From Pseudomonadota bacterium (lineage in GTDB: Bacteria; Pseudomonadota; Gammaproteobacteria; Burkholderiales; Rhodocyclaceae), in assembly GCA_018240585.1 (NCBI GenBank), contig JAFEFM010000537.1:1-33623 (forward strand): a DNA stretch of 33,623 bases, read 5' to 3'. The position numbers were made by a program, and so were the translations under genes. Positions 23,327 to 31,430 of the stretch are shown here, piece after piece (position 1 is the stretch's first letter; every line of letters begins with the position of its first letter). The notes beneath the pieces are model-generated. The model saw nothing but the letters and a program-made list of their open reading frames with translations. It had not been told where the DNA came from and made no database searches.

Positions 23327-24085
23327 TCACCCCGCGAGCTCCGCGTTGCGCCCCGTCATGCCGAGGAACGCCGCCGCCAGGCTGCCGCCACCCGCTGCCG
23401 CAACCAGGCTCGCCGGCGTACCGTCGGCCAGCACCTTGCCCGCGCTGAGGACCACCACCCGGTCGGCTTCTTCGGCCTCCTCCACCAGGTGGGTGGCCCA
23501 CAGCACGGCGACACCGCCACTGCGCAGGGCCAGGACTTCGTCCAGCAACTGACGGCGCGAGGCGGGGTCGAGGCCGACCGTGGGCTCGTCCATCAGCAGC
23601 ACCGATGGCCGGTGCAACTGTGCGCGCGCGAGCTCGACCTTGCGCCGGTTGCCGCCCGACAGCGCGCGCACCGGATCGTCCGCGCGCTCGGTCAAGCCTA
23701 GCCGCGCCAGCGCCGCAGCGATGCGTTCGCCCGCCTCGCGCCCGGCGATGCCGTGCAGGCGAGTATGAAAACGCAGGTTCGCCTCCACGCTCAGGTCCAT
23801 GTCCAGCGTGGTCTGCTGGAACACCACCCCGATCGAAGCCAGCGCCGCGACCGGGCTGTGGCGGATGTCGTGGCCGCAGACGCGGATCTCGCCCGCGTCG
23901 GCGTTGAACAGGCCGGTGAGCAACTGGAACATGGTGCTCTTGCCGGCGCCGTTGGGGCCCAGCAGGGCGACGAATTCACCCGGTCGGATCGCCAGGCTGA
24001 CGCCCTTCAGCGCTTCGCGCGGGCCGTAGGATTTGCGCACCTCGCGCAAGCGCAGGATCGCATCGTCGGCGGTTGCTTCAGGCAT
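23327..24085 (-). CDS. ABC ATPase of PQQ-linked ABC system (LutE/PedC-like)
   Basis: A 252-residue ABC ATP-binding subunit. Walker A is GPNGAGKST (near residue 45), the Q-loop is VVFQQTTLD, the signature is LSGGNRRKVELARAQ, Walker B is VLLMDEPTVGLDP and the switch His is in WATHLVEEAEEAD. The PTVGLDPASRR form and the FQQTTLD loop fit ABC-2 export-type ATPases rather than NitT/TauT ATPases, so it pairs with the 20078 permease. Its start overlaps the upstream ATPase gene by eight bases, implying coupled translation. It is cytoplasmic and membrane-associated. Confidence 0.92.
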   Translation of the reverse strand: MPEATADDAILRLREVRKSYGPREALKGVSLAIRPGEFVALLGPNGAGKSTMFQLLTGLFNADAGEIRVCGHDIRHSPVAALASIGVVFQQTTLDMDLSVEANLRFHTRLHGIAGREAGERIAAALARLGLTERADDPVRALSGGNRRKVELARAQLHRPSVLLMDEPTVGLDPASRRQLLDEVLALRSGGVAVLWATHLVEEAEEADRVVVLSAGKVLADGTPASLVAAAGGGSLAAAFLGMTGRNAELAG

Positions 24086-24839
24086 CGTTCGGAGGCTCCG
24101 TGGTGACGAGTCCAGCCAGCAGATCGGGGTGCTGCGCCAGCAGGCGCGCCTGCAGTTCGAGCACCGCGACATCGTTCGGGGCGCGCGGGCGCGGCAGCTC
24201 GACCGGCATCTCGAGCACAACCCGCCCCGGCGCCGCCGACAGGAAGCACACGCGGTCGGCCAGCGCGAGCGCCTCGCGCAGGTCATGCGTGACGAAGACG
24301 ACCGTGGACCGCCGCCGCTGCCACAGGTCGACCAGCATCGAGCGCAGGCGGTCGGCGGTCGGCGCATCGAGGGACACGAAAGGTTCGTCCATCAGCAGCA
24401 GCGGCGGCTCGATGACGAAGGCGCGCGCCAGCGCCACGCGCCGCTGCATGCCGCCGGACAGCCGCCCCGGATAGGTGTGCAGCACATCGCCCAGCTCCAT
24501 CGCCCGCAACAGATCGATCGCTCGCGGTCGCGCCTGCGGCGGATCGTCGGCCACCAGCAGCACGTTGTCGAGCACGCTCAGCCACGGCATCAGCCGCGGC
24601 TCCTGGAACATCACGCCGACCCCCTTGCCGGGCACGCGGCCATCCAGCGTGACCCGCCCTTCCATGTCGCGGTCGAGGCCGATGACCAGGTTCAGCAAGG
24701 TGCTCTTGCCGCAGCCCGAAGGGCCTACCAGGCAGAGGAATTCGCCGGGCCGGGCCGCCAGACGCAACCCCTGCAGGGCCACATGGCTGCGGCCGCCGCG
24801 GTCGGGATAGGTCTTGCGGGCGATGTCGATCTCGAGCAC
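24078..24839 (-). CDS. NitT/TauT-type ABC ATPase
   Basis: A 253-residue ABC ATPase of the SsuB/TauB/NrtD type. Walker A is GPSGCGKST, the Q-loop is VMFQEPRLMPWLSVLDNV, the signature is LSGGMQRRVALARA, Walker B is LLLMDEPFVSLD and the switch region is VVFVTHDLREALALADR. It powers the importer formed with the permease 24842-25705 and binding protein 25702-26691. Start choice: GTG 24839 has GGAGAGG six bases upstream and begins two bases after the permease stop; ATG 24854 would add five residues but has no ribosome site. It overlaps the next ATPase gene by eight bases, so the ATPases of two different ABC systems are translationally linked. Confidence 0.92.
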   Translation of the reverse strand: MLEIDIARKTYPDRGGRSHVALQGLRLAARPGEFLCLVGPSGCGKSTLLNLVIGLDRDMEGRVTLDGRVPGKGVGVMFQEPRLMPWLSVLDNVLLVADDPPQARPRAIDLLRAMELGDVLHTYPGRLSGGMQRRVALARAFVIEPPLLLMDEPFVSLDAPTADRLRSMLVDLWQRRRSTVVFVTHDLREALALADRVCFLSAAPGRVVLEMPVELPRPRAPNDVAVLELQARLLAQHPDLLAGLVTTEPPNDA

Positions 24840-24841
24840 CT

Positions 24842-25705
24842 TCAGCCTCTCCATGCGGTGAGCCGGCGCTCCAGCGGGCGCAGGGCGATCGCCTCGATGA
24901 GCAGCACCACGGTGGCGAACACCAGCGTGTAGGCCAGGATGCCGGCGATGTCGAAGAACTGGAAGAACACGTTGAGCTGGAAGCCGATGCCGTTGCTGCG
25001 TCCGAGAAGCTCCACCACCAGCACGATCTTCCAGATCAGCGACAGGCCGGCGCGCGCCGCCGCCATCAGGTAAGGGTAGAGCTGCGGCAGATACACCCGT
25101 GCGAACGTGCGCCGGCGCGTCAGGCGATAGGCCGCCGCCACCTGCATCAGCCGCGGATCCACGGCGCGCGCGCCTTCCCGCACGGTGACGACCACCGTGG
25201 GGATCTTGTTGATCGCCACCGCGACGATCGCCGCCCAGTCGTTGAGGCCGAACCACACGTAGCACAGGATGATGGTCACCAGCGCCGGGATGTTGAGGCC
25301 GAGCACCAGCCAGGTATCGAGGAACATGTCCAGCGGCCGCCAATGCCCCATGGCGATGCCGATCACGGTGCCGATCACCATCGCCAGCAGGAAGCTGATG
25401 CCGACGCGCGCCAGCGTGATGGACAGATGCCAGGGCAGGGTCAGCGACGAAGTCTCGGTAAGCAGCCGCTGGAAGACGACCGCGGGCGCCGGCAGCGTCG
25501 CACTGTGCAGCGACGCTGCGAGCACCTGCCACAGGACCAGGAAGACCACGATCGATCCGAGCCTGAGGCCCGCGCCACCCGGGTTGCGCGTGCGCGGCAG
25601 GCCGCTTTCGTCCCGCCTTGCGCCGCCGGCCGCGCCTCCCCTTGCCGCATGCGCGGCGCCCGACGGAGTCCGCGATTCGCGCACGCCCTGCCCGCTTCCC
25701 GTCAC
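24842..25705 (-). CDS. NitT/TauT-type ABC permease
   Basis: A 287-residue inner-membrane permease of the SsuC/TauC class. After a long, disordered, Gly/Arg-rich N-terminus (about 48 residues, unusual in length) come about six membrane segments: LGSIVVFLVLWQVLAASL, ISFLLAMVIGTVIGIAMG, LVLGLNIPALVTIILCYVWFGL and others. The EAA-like coupling loop is AAAYRLTRRRTFARVYLPQLYPYLMAAARAGLSLIWKIV. The GTG start overlaps the binding-protein stop (GTGA) and has GGGGAGCG upstream. It partners with the ATPase at 24078. The transported molecule is not evident. Confidence 0.92.
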   Translation of the reverse strand: MTGSGQGVRESRTPSGAAHAARGGAAGGARRDESGLPRTRNPGGAGLRLGSIVVFLVLWQVLAASLHSATLPAPAVVFQRLLTETSSLTLPWHLSITLARVGISFLLAMVIGTVIGIAMGHWRPLDMFLDTWLVLGLNIPALVTIILCYVWFGLNDWAAIVAVAINKIPTVVVTVREGARAVDPRLMQVAAAYRLTRRRTFARVYLPQLYPYLMAAARAGLSLIWKIVLVVELLGRSNGIGFQLNVFFQFFDIAGILAYTLVFATVVLLIEAIALRPLERRLTAWRG

Positions 25706-26691
25706 CGCTCCCCGCCCGCCTGCCAGAAGGTACCCGGCGCCAGGGCCTGGGCGTCACCCACGAGTTCCCTGCCGCCGACCGAGGCAATGATGGAGAACAC
25801 CTGCCGCGCAGTGGCCTCGGCCTCGGCGACCGGTCCCCGCGGGATGCCGGCGCGGTAGCCGGCGCGCAGGGCCTCGAAGGTGGCCTGGTCCTCGGCCCGC
25901 ATCACCGGGCGCAGGGTGGTGTTCCAGATCTCGTCGGATTCCAGCATCAGCTTCTTCGCCGCCGCCGATGCGCGCAGGAAGCCCCTGATCGCCGCAGGAT
26001 TGGCCCTCGCCCAGTCGTCGCGGAACACCCAGCCGACCATGGGCAGTTCGGACCGTATGCCGAGACCCGCGAGGATGTCCTGCATGCTCAGCATCTCGCG
26101 CAGGCCCGCCGCCTGCAGGCGCGCGTTGTAGTGCCAGTAGTTGAGCACCGCGGGAATGTCCCCGCCGAGCGCAAGCTGATTGAGCAGCGGCGGTGCGGCG
26201 AAGTCGGTGCGCACGAAGCTTGCCGCATCCTCGCCCACCGTCTTGCGCGCATAGGCGCGCAGCAGCAACCAGCTCTTGCCCAGGGCGCCGCCGGCAATGC
26301 CCAGGCGCTTGCCACGCAGGTCGGCAAAGGTGCGCAGACCAGCATCGGACCGCACCATCACGCCGCCCACGGCCAGCGAGTAAGGCACGAAGGTGTAGCC
26401 GCGACCTTCCGAACGCTGGCGCGACACCCAGATCCAGTCGTTCACGATGACGTCGACCGCATTGCCCTGAAAGGCGACATTGGCCGCGTCGTTTACCGCG
26501 AGCGGCACCACTTCGACACGCACGCCCTCGCGCTCGAGCAGCCCCGCCTTCTGCATCGCCTCGATTTCCCAGCTCACGGTGCCGAATTGGAGCACGCCAA
26601 CCCGCACCACCGGCGCGGCTGCGTGGGCGGCCGTCAGCATCGGCGAGAAAATCAAGACGAGCCAAGCCAGGGCTCGCGCGAATGGGGTCAT
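25702..26691 (-). CDS. NitT/TauT-type ABC substrate-binding protein
   Basis: A 329-residue periplasmic binding protein, first gene of the nine-gene operon. A signal peptide (LAWLVLIFSPMLTAAHA) is followed by VVRVGVLQFGTVSWEIEAM and the NMT1/SsuA-like pattern DAANVAFQGNAVDVIVNDWIWVSRQR. FADLRGKRLGIAGGALGKSWLLLRAYA is the usual hinge-proximal motif. The family binds sulfonates, nitrate, thiamine precursors or aromatic acids, so the ligand cannot be told. Linkage to PQQ-system genes suggests a molecule relevant to alcohol oxidation. AGGA lies about nine bases before the ATG, and a sigma-54-like promoter candidate lies at 26762-26777. Confidence 0.9.
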   Translation of the reverse strand: MTPFARALAWLVLIFSPMLTAAHAAAPVVRVGVLQFGTVSWEIEAMQKAGLLEREGVRVEVVPLAVNDAANVAFQGNAVDVIVNDWIWVSRQRSEGRGYTFVPYSLAVGGVMVRSDAGLRTFADLRGKRLGIAGGALGKSWLLLRAYARKTVGEDAASFVRTDFAAPPLLNQLALGGDIPAVLNYWHYNARLQAAGLREMLSMQDILAGLGIRSELPMVGWVFRDDWARANPAAIRGFLRASAAAKKLMLESDEIWNTTLRPVMRAEDQATFEALRAGYRAGIPRGPVAEAEATARQVFSIIASVGGRELVGDAQALAPGTFWQAGGER

Positions 26692-26761
26692 CGGATGTGT
26701 CCTGCGTCAGGTGGCGGGCTGCGGCTCCGCGGTCAGGGTCGAAAAGCACCCTCCATGCCAT

Positions 26762-26777
26762 CGCGCCGCAGGTGCCA
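26762..26777 (-). promoter_or_regulatory. Candidate sigma-54 promoter of the ABC operon
   Basis: Read on the minus strand: TGGCACCTGCGGCGCG. The -24 element TGGCAC is perfect and GG/GC spacing is exactly ten, but the -12 element is GCGCG rather than TTGCA. It lies 71 bases upstream of the binding-protein ATG in the right direction. It is weaker than the xoxF element; chance occurrence in GC-rich DNA is possible. Confidence 0.35.
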
Positions 26778-26938
26778 TTCGCGTGGCCATTTCCGATGGA
26801 GCAGAGCAAGCCGGCGCCAGAACTCGAGTGCTCGGCTGTATCGATTGAGAGCAATTGTTCCGTAGTGGAGCACCCTGTAATCGGACGTTGGAGATGACGC
26901 AACGCCGCATCGCGATGCCAAAAAGCTAGGCATGAAAC

Positions 26939-27688
26939 ATGCGACACACCCTCGCAACCTCGGCCGCCCGTCGTAAGGATGTGGCACACATGAAGCCTCC
27001 CAAGGTCCCTGTAGAAGACCCCCTGCGCACGATGCAACGTGACGCTGTTCCATTGTTCGCCTATTCCGGGAGATCGGGCGGGCACATGCGTCTGATGACG
27101 CTTGCCATGCCGGTGATGGCCAACCTTTACCAACAGTTCGCCAGCCCGTCCCTCGAAGTCCTGCTGGCCAATCGCGACGGTGAGATCCTTCGCATCATCG
27201 GCACGGCGGCGGAACGGCAGTCCGGCAACGGCGCGCCCGCGCTGTCGCTTGCCGCCCCCATCCATGGCACCGACGGCTGCCTGCTGATCCTGACCGACCA
27301 CGCCTCGACGTCGCGCGAGAAATGCGACCATATGCAGGCGGTGCTGCAGACGACCGTCGAGATGATCGAGCACCGGCTCGTCGAGACCGATGAGCGCGGC
27401 TTTCTGCGCCTGCATTTCCACACCCGCCAGGCCCTGCTCGGCGGCCCCCTCGAGGCACTGGCGGTGTTCGACCAGGACAGCCGCTTCGTCGCGGTGAACC
27501 GCACGGCAGCAGCCTTGCTGTCGCTGGGCGGGAGCCTCGCGCATCTGCGCTGCGCGGACTGCTTCGATGTGCAATGGCTCAATCTGGTGGGTTACGCCTC
27601 GCTCCACCTCGCCGCGCCCTTTCCGCTGCGCACCTGCGCCGGCGCACACGTCTTCGCGCGCAGCACCCTCAGCCAGGGTATCGCCTGA
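26939..27688 (+). CDS. Sensor-only AcoR-like protein (GAF/PAS, no AAA+ or HTH)
   Basis: A 249-residue protein resembling the N-terminal sensory part of AcoR-type sigma-54 activators. A GAF-like strand pair is seen (SLEVLLANRDGEILRIIGTA, then LSLAAPIHGTDGCLLILTDH), the usual middle of that GAF domain being absent. A linking helix (LQTTVEMIEHRLVE) and a PAS-like domain (LRLHFHTRQALLGGPLEALAVFDQDSRFVAVNRTAAALL) follow, and the protein ends at HVFARSTLSQGIA. AcoR relatives continue there into an AAA+ domain and a Fis-type helix-turn-helix; none of that is encoded here or downstream. It may therefore be a remnant, an anti-activator or a ligand-sensing partner. Met18 (26990) is an alternative start. 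It is divergent from the ABC operon across 247 bases. Confidence 0.75.
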   Translation: MRHTLATSAARRKDVAHMKPPKVPVEDPLRTMQRDAVPLFAYSGRSGGHMRLMTLAMPVMANLYQQFASPSLEVLLANRDGEILRIIGTAAERQSGNGAPALSLAAPIHGTDGCLLILTDHASTSREKCDHMQAVLQTTVEMIEHRLVETDERGFLRLHFHTRQALLGGPLEALAVFDQDSRFVAVNRTAAALLSLGGSLAHLRCADCFDVQWLNLVGYASLHLAAPFPLRTCAGAHVFARSTLSQGIA

Positions 27689-27868
27689 CCGGGCCGCAGC
27701 CTCCGCTGCGCGCCCCATTGCCGCCACCGCCCGCGTCGGCGCGCATGCATGCATGCCGCAGGGCGCTCGCGAAGCACGAAACTTGCTCCCCCGACTGCTA
27801 GATTGAAATCGACCGCCAGCGGGTCTGGCGCCGACGAACCATCTTCCCGGGCGCAACCGCATCCCGCC

Positions 27869-29314
27869 ATGACGCATCCCCAATCACCCCGGCCTGCCAC
27901 GCACAAGACGAGCAACGCATCCTCCGGGCCGACGGCCAGGCGCGGCAGCACCCTGAGGGGCCGGGTCAGCAAGGTGCTGACCGGCCTGTTGCTGCTGGTG
28001 ATCACCATCGCCACCTTGGGCTGGATGCACGAGACGCGGCGTGCCATTCACGAGGAGATCAACGCCGCCAGCCGGGTCGCCGAGCAATGGGTGGGCGTGC
28101 TGGTCGCCGAGACGCTGCGTGACCGCGAACAGGGCCCGGACCGCCTGATGGCCTACCTGACGGCGGTGGGCCGACTGCGCGCGAACCGGCTGGAAGTTCT
28201 CGACGCCGCCGGCCGCTTGATCTACGTGTCCCCGGAACCCACCTACAAGGCGGGCCGATTCGCGCCGGAATGGTTCGCACGCCAGCTCACGCCGGAAGTG
28301 CCGACCCACATCTTCGACGCGGGCGATCGCCAGATCGTGCTGCGGCCCGATGCCTCGCGCTCGGTGCTGGATGCCTGGGACTATTTCGCCGCTGGCATGG
28401 GCTGGGCCTTTGCCGCGATGCTGGTGGTCGGGCTGGCGGTGCGCCTCGCACTGGATCGTGCGCTCGCACCGCTGGCACAGATCAACAGCGCCCTCGACCG
28501 CGGCGCCGCCGGCCTGTTCGACACCCGACTACCGACTTATGGTGCAACCGAGCTCGACCGCCTCGCCGACAGCTACAACCGTCTCGCCGACAACCTCGAC
28601 CAGAGCCGGGCGCTCAACCTGCGGCTGGAGGAGGACCAGGCCTTCGCCCATGCACTGCAACTGCGCCTCGAGGAAGAGCGCCGCTTCATCGCGCGCGAGC
28701 TGCACGACGAGCTCGGACAAGGCATCACCGCGGTGCGTGCGATCGCTGGCGCGATGATGCAGCGTTGCGAGCAGTTGCCGCAGCTCCACGGCAGCGCCCA
28801 GGCCATCCTGGCGATGACCGACCAGATGCAGGATGGCGTGCGCACGATCCTGCATCGCCTGCGTTCGGCGGCGGCAGGCGCGTCGCTCGACCAGGTGCTG
28901 CGCGACTACTGCGGCCTGTGGAGCGGCCTGCATCCGGAGATCGAGTTGCAGTGCGAAATCGACCCGACCGGCTCGCCCACGGACGAGACGACCTCGCTCG
29001 CCCTGCTCCGCCTGTTGCAGGAGAGCCTCACCAACGTCGCCCGCCACGCCCGTGCGAGCCGCGCCGAAGTGAGGTTTCGCACCGAAGGCGACATGCTCGT
29101 GCTGCGCGTGAGCGACAATGGCCGCGGACTGGCTGGCCCTGACGGCGAGCGCGCCATGGCGAACCGTTTCGGCATCACCGGCATGCGCGAGCGGGTCGCG
29201 GCACTTCGGGGCAGCCTGACGATCGACGCGGCACCCGCGGGCGGCCTGCGCGTCAGCGCGAGCCTGCCGAAACTCAGGAACAGGACGGAATTGCAGCATG
29301 GCGCAGACACTTGA
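27869..29314 (+). CDS. Membrane sensor histidine kinase, NarX/DegS-type (HisKA_3)
   Basis: A 481-residue kinase. A basic N-terminus leads to TM1 (about residues 34-53), a periplasmic sensor of about 115 residues, then TM2 (about 172-194) and a HAMP-like linker (LDRALAPLAQINSALDRGAAGLFDTR). The dimerisation/phosphoacceptor segment ERRFIARELHDELGQGITAVRAIA carries His279. The ATPase domain has an N-box (LLQESLTNVARHA), a G-box (DNGRGL) and FGITGMRERVAALRGSLTI. The frame is open 40 residues upstream; no start has a good ribosome site, so ATG 27869 is tentative. It overlaps its regulator by 17 bases. Proximity to pqq and xox genes suggests control of alcohol oxidation; the signal is unknown. The 180 bases before it hold no gene. 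Confidence 0.93.
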   Translation: MTHPQSPRPATHKTSNASSGPTARRGSTLRGRVSKVLTGLLLLVITIATLGWMHETRRAIHEEINAASRVAEQWVGVLVAETLRDREQGPDRLMAYLTAVGRLRANRLEVLDAAGRLIYVSPEPTYKAGRFAPEWFARQLTPEVPTHIFDAGDRQIVLRPDASRSVLDAWDYFAAGMGWAFAAMLVVGLAVRLALDRALAPLAQINSALDRGAAGLFDTRLPTYGATELDRLADSYNRLADNLDQSRALNLRLEEDQAFAHALQLRLEEERRFIARELHDELGQGITAVRAIAGAMMQRCEQLPQLHGSAQAILAMTDQMQDGVRTILHRLRSAAAGASLDQVLRDYCGLWSGLHPEIELQCEIDPTGSPTDETTSLALLRLLQESLTNVARHARASRAEVRFRTEGDMLVLRVSDNGRGLAGPDGERAMANRFGITGMRERVAALRGSLTIDAAPAGGLRVSASLPKLRNRTELQHGADT

Positions 29315-29948
29315 ACGAGTCCGCATTCTTCTGGCCGACGATCACGCCGCAGTGCGGATGGGGTTCCGCCTGCTGCTCGAGGGCGCGGGCGGCGTCGTGG
29401 TGGGCGAAGTCGACAGCGGCGAGGCCGCGGTGGCGGCATACGCGCAGCATCGCCCGGACGTACTCGTGATGGACGTATCCATGCCGGGCATCGGCGGGCT
29501 GGGCGCGCTCGAACGCCTGCTCGCACACACGCCCGATGCCCATGTGCTGCTGCTGTCGGCGCACGACGATGCTCAGATCCCGGCGCGCGCGCTGCGCAGC
29601 GGCGCCACCGGCTATCTGTCCAAGCGCGCGCAGCCGCAGGAGCTGATCCGTGCCGTGGCCCAGGTCGCGCGCGGCCAGCGTTATGTCGATCCGGAACTGG
29701 CTCCGCAACTGGCGCTGGCGCAGTTGGGCGGCGCTGGCGTCGACCCCGCCACGGCGCTGACCGACAAGGAGTTCGCCATCTTCCTGCAACTCGCCCAGGG
29801 CCGCTCGGTGAGCGACATCGCGGCCGCGCACAAGCTGAGCCCCAGCACGGTGGGCACCCACCTCTACCACATCAAGCAGAAGCTCAACGCCAGCAACGCC
29901 GCCGAACTGGCGCTGATCGCGGTGCGCAGCGGGCTGATCGAGGTTTAG
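29298..29948 (+). CDS. NarL/LuxR-family response regulator
   Basis: A 216-residue two-domain regulator paired with the overlapping kinase gene. The receiver domain has the acidic pair Asp14-Asp15 (LLADDHAAVR), phosphoacceptor Asp59 (VMDVSMPG) and the conserved Lys in GYLSKRA. The C-terminal LuxR-type helix-turn-helix runs from LTDKEFAIFLQLAQGRSVSDIAAAHKLSPSTVGTHLYHIKQKLN. It is predicted to bind DNA when phosphorylated by the kinase. Relatives such as ExaE/ErdR and MxaB-type regulators act on quinoprotein alcohol oxidation (recalled). Its targets could be pqq, xox or the ABC operon. It converges on pqqE with a 29-base gap. Confidence 0.94.
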   Translation: MAQTLERVRILLADDHAAVRMGFRLLLEGAGGVVVGEVDSGEAAVAAYAQHRPDVLVMDVSMPGIGGLGALERLLAHTPDAHVLLLSAHDDAQIPARALRSGATGYLSKRAQPQELIRAVAQVARGQRYVDPELAPQLALAQLGGAGVDPATALTDKEFAIFLQLAQGRSVSDIAAAHKLSPSTVGTHLYHIKQKLNASNAAELALIAVRSGLIEV

Positions 29949-29957
29949 CAGGAGTTT

Positions 29958-29973
29958 CGCGCCGATCGGCGCG
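29958..29973. terminator. Perfect 16-bp palindrome between convergent regulator and pqqE
   Basis: CGCGCCGATCGGCGCG is fully self-complementary and fills most of the 29-base gap between the two stop codons. As RNA it can form a six-base stem with a GATC loop. No U-tract follows on either side, so terminator function is only suggested by position. Confidence 0.4.
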
Positions 29974-29977
29974 CAGA

Positions 29978-31147
29978 TCAGTCGGCCGCGAGCGACTTGC
30001 GCCCCTCTTCGATCAGCCGCCTCGAATCGGCGGGGCCGCGGAAGATCAGCGGTGCCTCCTTCGCCACCGGCCGCACCGGCCGCTGCGCGCGTTCCACCGC
30101 CTCGAGCACGACGTGATGCGCCGACGACTTGTCGCACACCGGATCAGCCGCAGCAGCATCGCCGGCGAGCATGAAGGCCTGGCAGCGGCAGCCGCCGCGG
30201 TCCATTTCCTTCTCCGGACAACTGCGGCAGGGCTCCTGCATCCAGTCGTCGCCGCGGAAGCGGTTGAAGCCTTCGGAGTCGTACCAGATCTCGCGCACGC
30301 CCATGTCGCGAACATTGGGGAAGGAAAGGCCGGGCAGCATCTTCGCGGTGTGGCACGGCAAGGCGGTGCCATCGGGCGTCACCGTGAGGAACACGCTACC
30401 CCAGCCGTTCATGCACTTCTTCGGTCGCGTCTCGTAGTAGTCGGGCACGACGAAGAAGATGCGGATGCGGTCGCCGTAGCGCTGGCGGCGTTCGTTGGTG
30501 ATGCGCTCGGCGCGTTCGATCTGCTCGCGCGACGGCAGCAACTGGTCGCGATTCAGCAGCGCCCAGGAGTAGTACTGGCTGTTGGCCAGTTCGAGGTATT
30601 CCGCGCCCAGCTCGACCGCCATGTCGATGATGTTCTCGATGTAGTCGATGTTGAGGCGGTGGATCACGCAGTTCATGACCATCGGCCAGCCATTGGCCTT
30701 GATCGTCGCCGCGACGCGCTGCTTGAGGTCGAAGGTGCGGGTGTGCGACAGGAAATCATTGAGTTCGCGCGTCGAGTCCTGGAACGACAACTGGATGTGA
30801 TCCAGGCCCGCCGCCTTCAGCGCCGCGGCGCGCGCCTCGGTGAGGCCGACGCCGGACGTCAGCAGATTCGTGTAGAAGCCGAGCCGGCGCGCTTCGGCCA
30901 CCAGCACCTCGAGGTCGTCGCGCGCCAGCGGCTCGCCGCCGGAGAATGCGCACTGCACGCTGCCGGCGGCGCGCGCTTCGCGCAGCACCCGCAGCCAGTC
31001 TTCGGTGTCGAGCTCGTCCGTGGTCGCCGCAAAGTCGGTCGGGTTGTAGCAGAAGGCGCAGTGCAGCGGACAGCGGTAGGTGATTTCCGCAAGCAGCCAT
31101 AGCGGAGGACCGATCGTTGGGGCGGGGACCTGCGCAGGGGCGTTCAT
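29978..31147 (-). CDS. pqqE: PQQ synthase PqqE, radical SAM
   Basis: Radical SAM enzyme that, with chaperone PqqD, cross-links Glu16 and Tyr20 of the PqqA peptide in the first step of PQQ synthesis. It has 389 residues. The [4Fe-4S]-SAM motif is Cys26-x3-Cys30-x2-Cys33 (YRCPLHCAFCYNPTD), followed by AFSGGEPL. The C-terminal SPASM region supplies auxiliary-cluster cysteines (KKCMNGWG, LPCHTAK, PCRSCPEKEMDRGGCRCQA, DPVCDKSS). The start lies one base after the pqqD stop with GAGG six bases before it. It is the last gene of the pqq unit and is convergent with the response regulator. Confidence 0.98.
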   Translation of the reverse strand: MNAPAQVPAPTIGPPLWLLAEITYRCPLHCAFCYNPTDFAATTDELDTEDWLRVLREARAAGSVQCAFSGGEPLARDDLEVLVAEARRLGFYTNLLTSGVGLTEARAAALKAAGLDHIQLSFQDSTRELNDFLSHTRTFDLKQRVAATIKANGWPMVMNCVIHRLNIDYIENIIDMAVELGAEYLELANSQYYSWALLNRDQLLPSREQIERAERITNERRQRYGDRIRIFFVVPDYYETRPKKCMNGWGSVFLTVTPDGTALPCHTAKMLPGLSFPNVRDMGVREIWYDSEGFNRFRGDDWMQEPCRSCPEKEMDRGGCRCQAFMLAGDAAAADPVCDKSSAHHVVLEAVERAQRPVRPVAKEAPLIFRGPADSRRLIEEGRKSLAAD

Positions 31148-31148
31148 G

Positions 31149-31430
31149 TCAGACCTCGATCCAGTGCTGGGCACGCGCCATGTCGAGGAAGCGTGCGACG
31201 TCGGCGTGCAGGCCGCGCGTGTCGAAGGCTTGCTCCAGCTCGGCGACCAGTTCGTCCACGCTGTGGCTGCCGTCGCAGCGCTTCATGATCTCGCCCGCGC
31301 TGGCGTTGAGCTTCACCATGCCTTCCGGGTAGAGCAGCACCCAGGACTGCTGGGCCTCCTCCCACTGCAGGCGGAACCTGGCCGACACTCTGGGCTTCGC
31401 CGTGACGACGATACCGTTCACCTCGCTCAT
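31149..31430 (-). CDS. pqqD: PQQ peptide chaperone PqqD
   Basis: A 93-residue protein that binds the PqqA peptide and presents it to PqqE. It shows the family pattern: [42 protein letters not shown], then the helix [13 protein letters not shown]. The length is typical. Its start overlaps the pqqC stop (ATGA), so translation is coupled. It is separate from pqqC and pqqE, unlike the fused forms of some methylotrophs. Confidence 0.97.
   Translation of the reverse strand: MSEVNGIVVTAKPRVSARFRLQWEEAQQSWVLLYPEGMVKLNASAGEIMKRCDGSHSVDELVAELEQAFDTRGLHADVARFLDMARAQHWIEV

Noticed and set aside
27735..27760. GCATGCATGC repeat before the kinase gene as an operator
   Set aside because: Short, simple self-complementary run in GC-rich DNA with no second copy or promoter context.
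25754..27883. 709-codon minus-strand open frame
   Set aside because: Spans the binding-protein gene in another frame and the divergent sensor gene; no domain seen.
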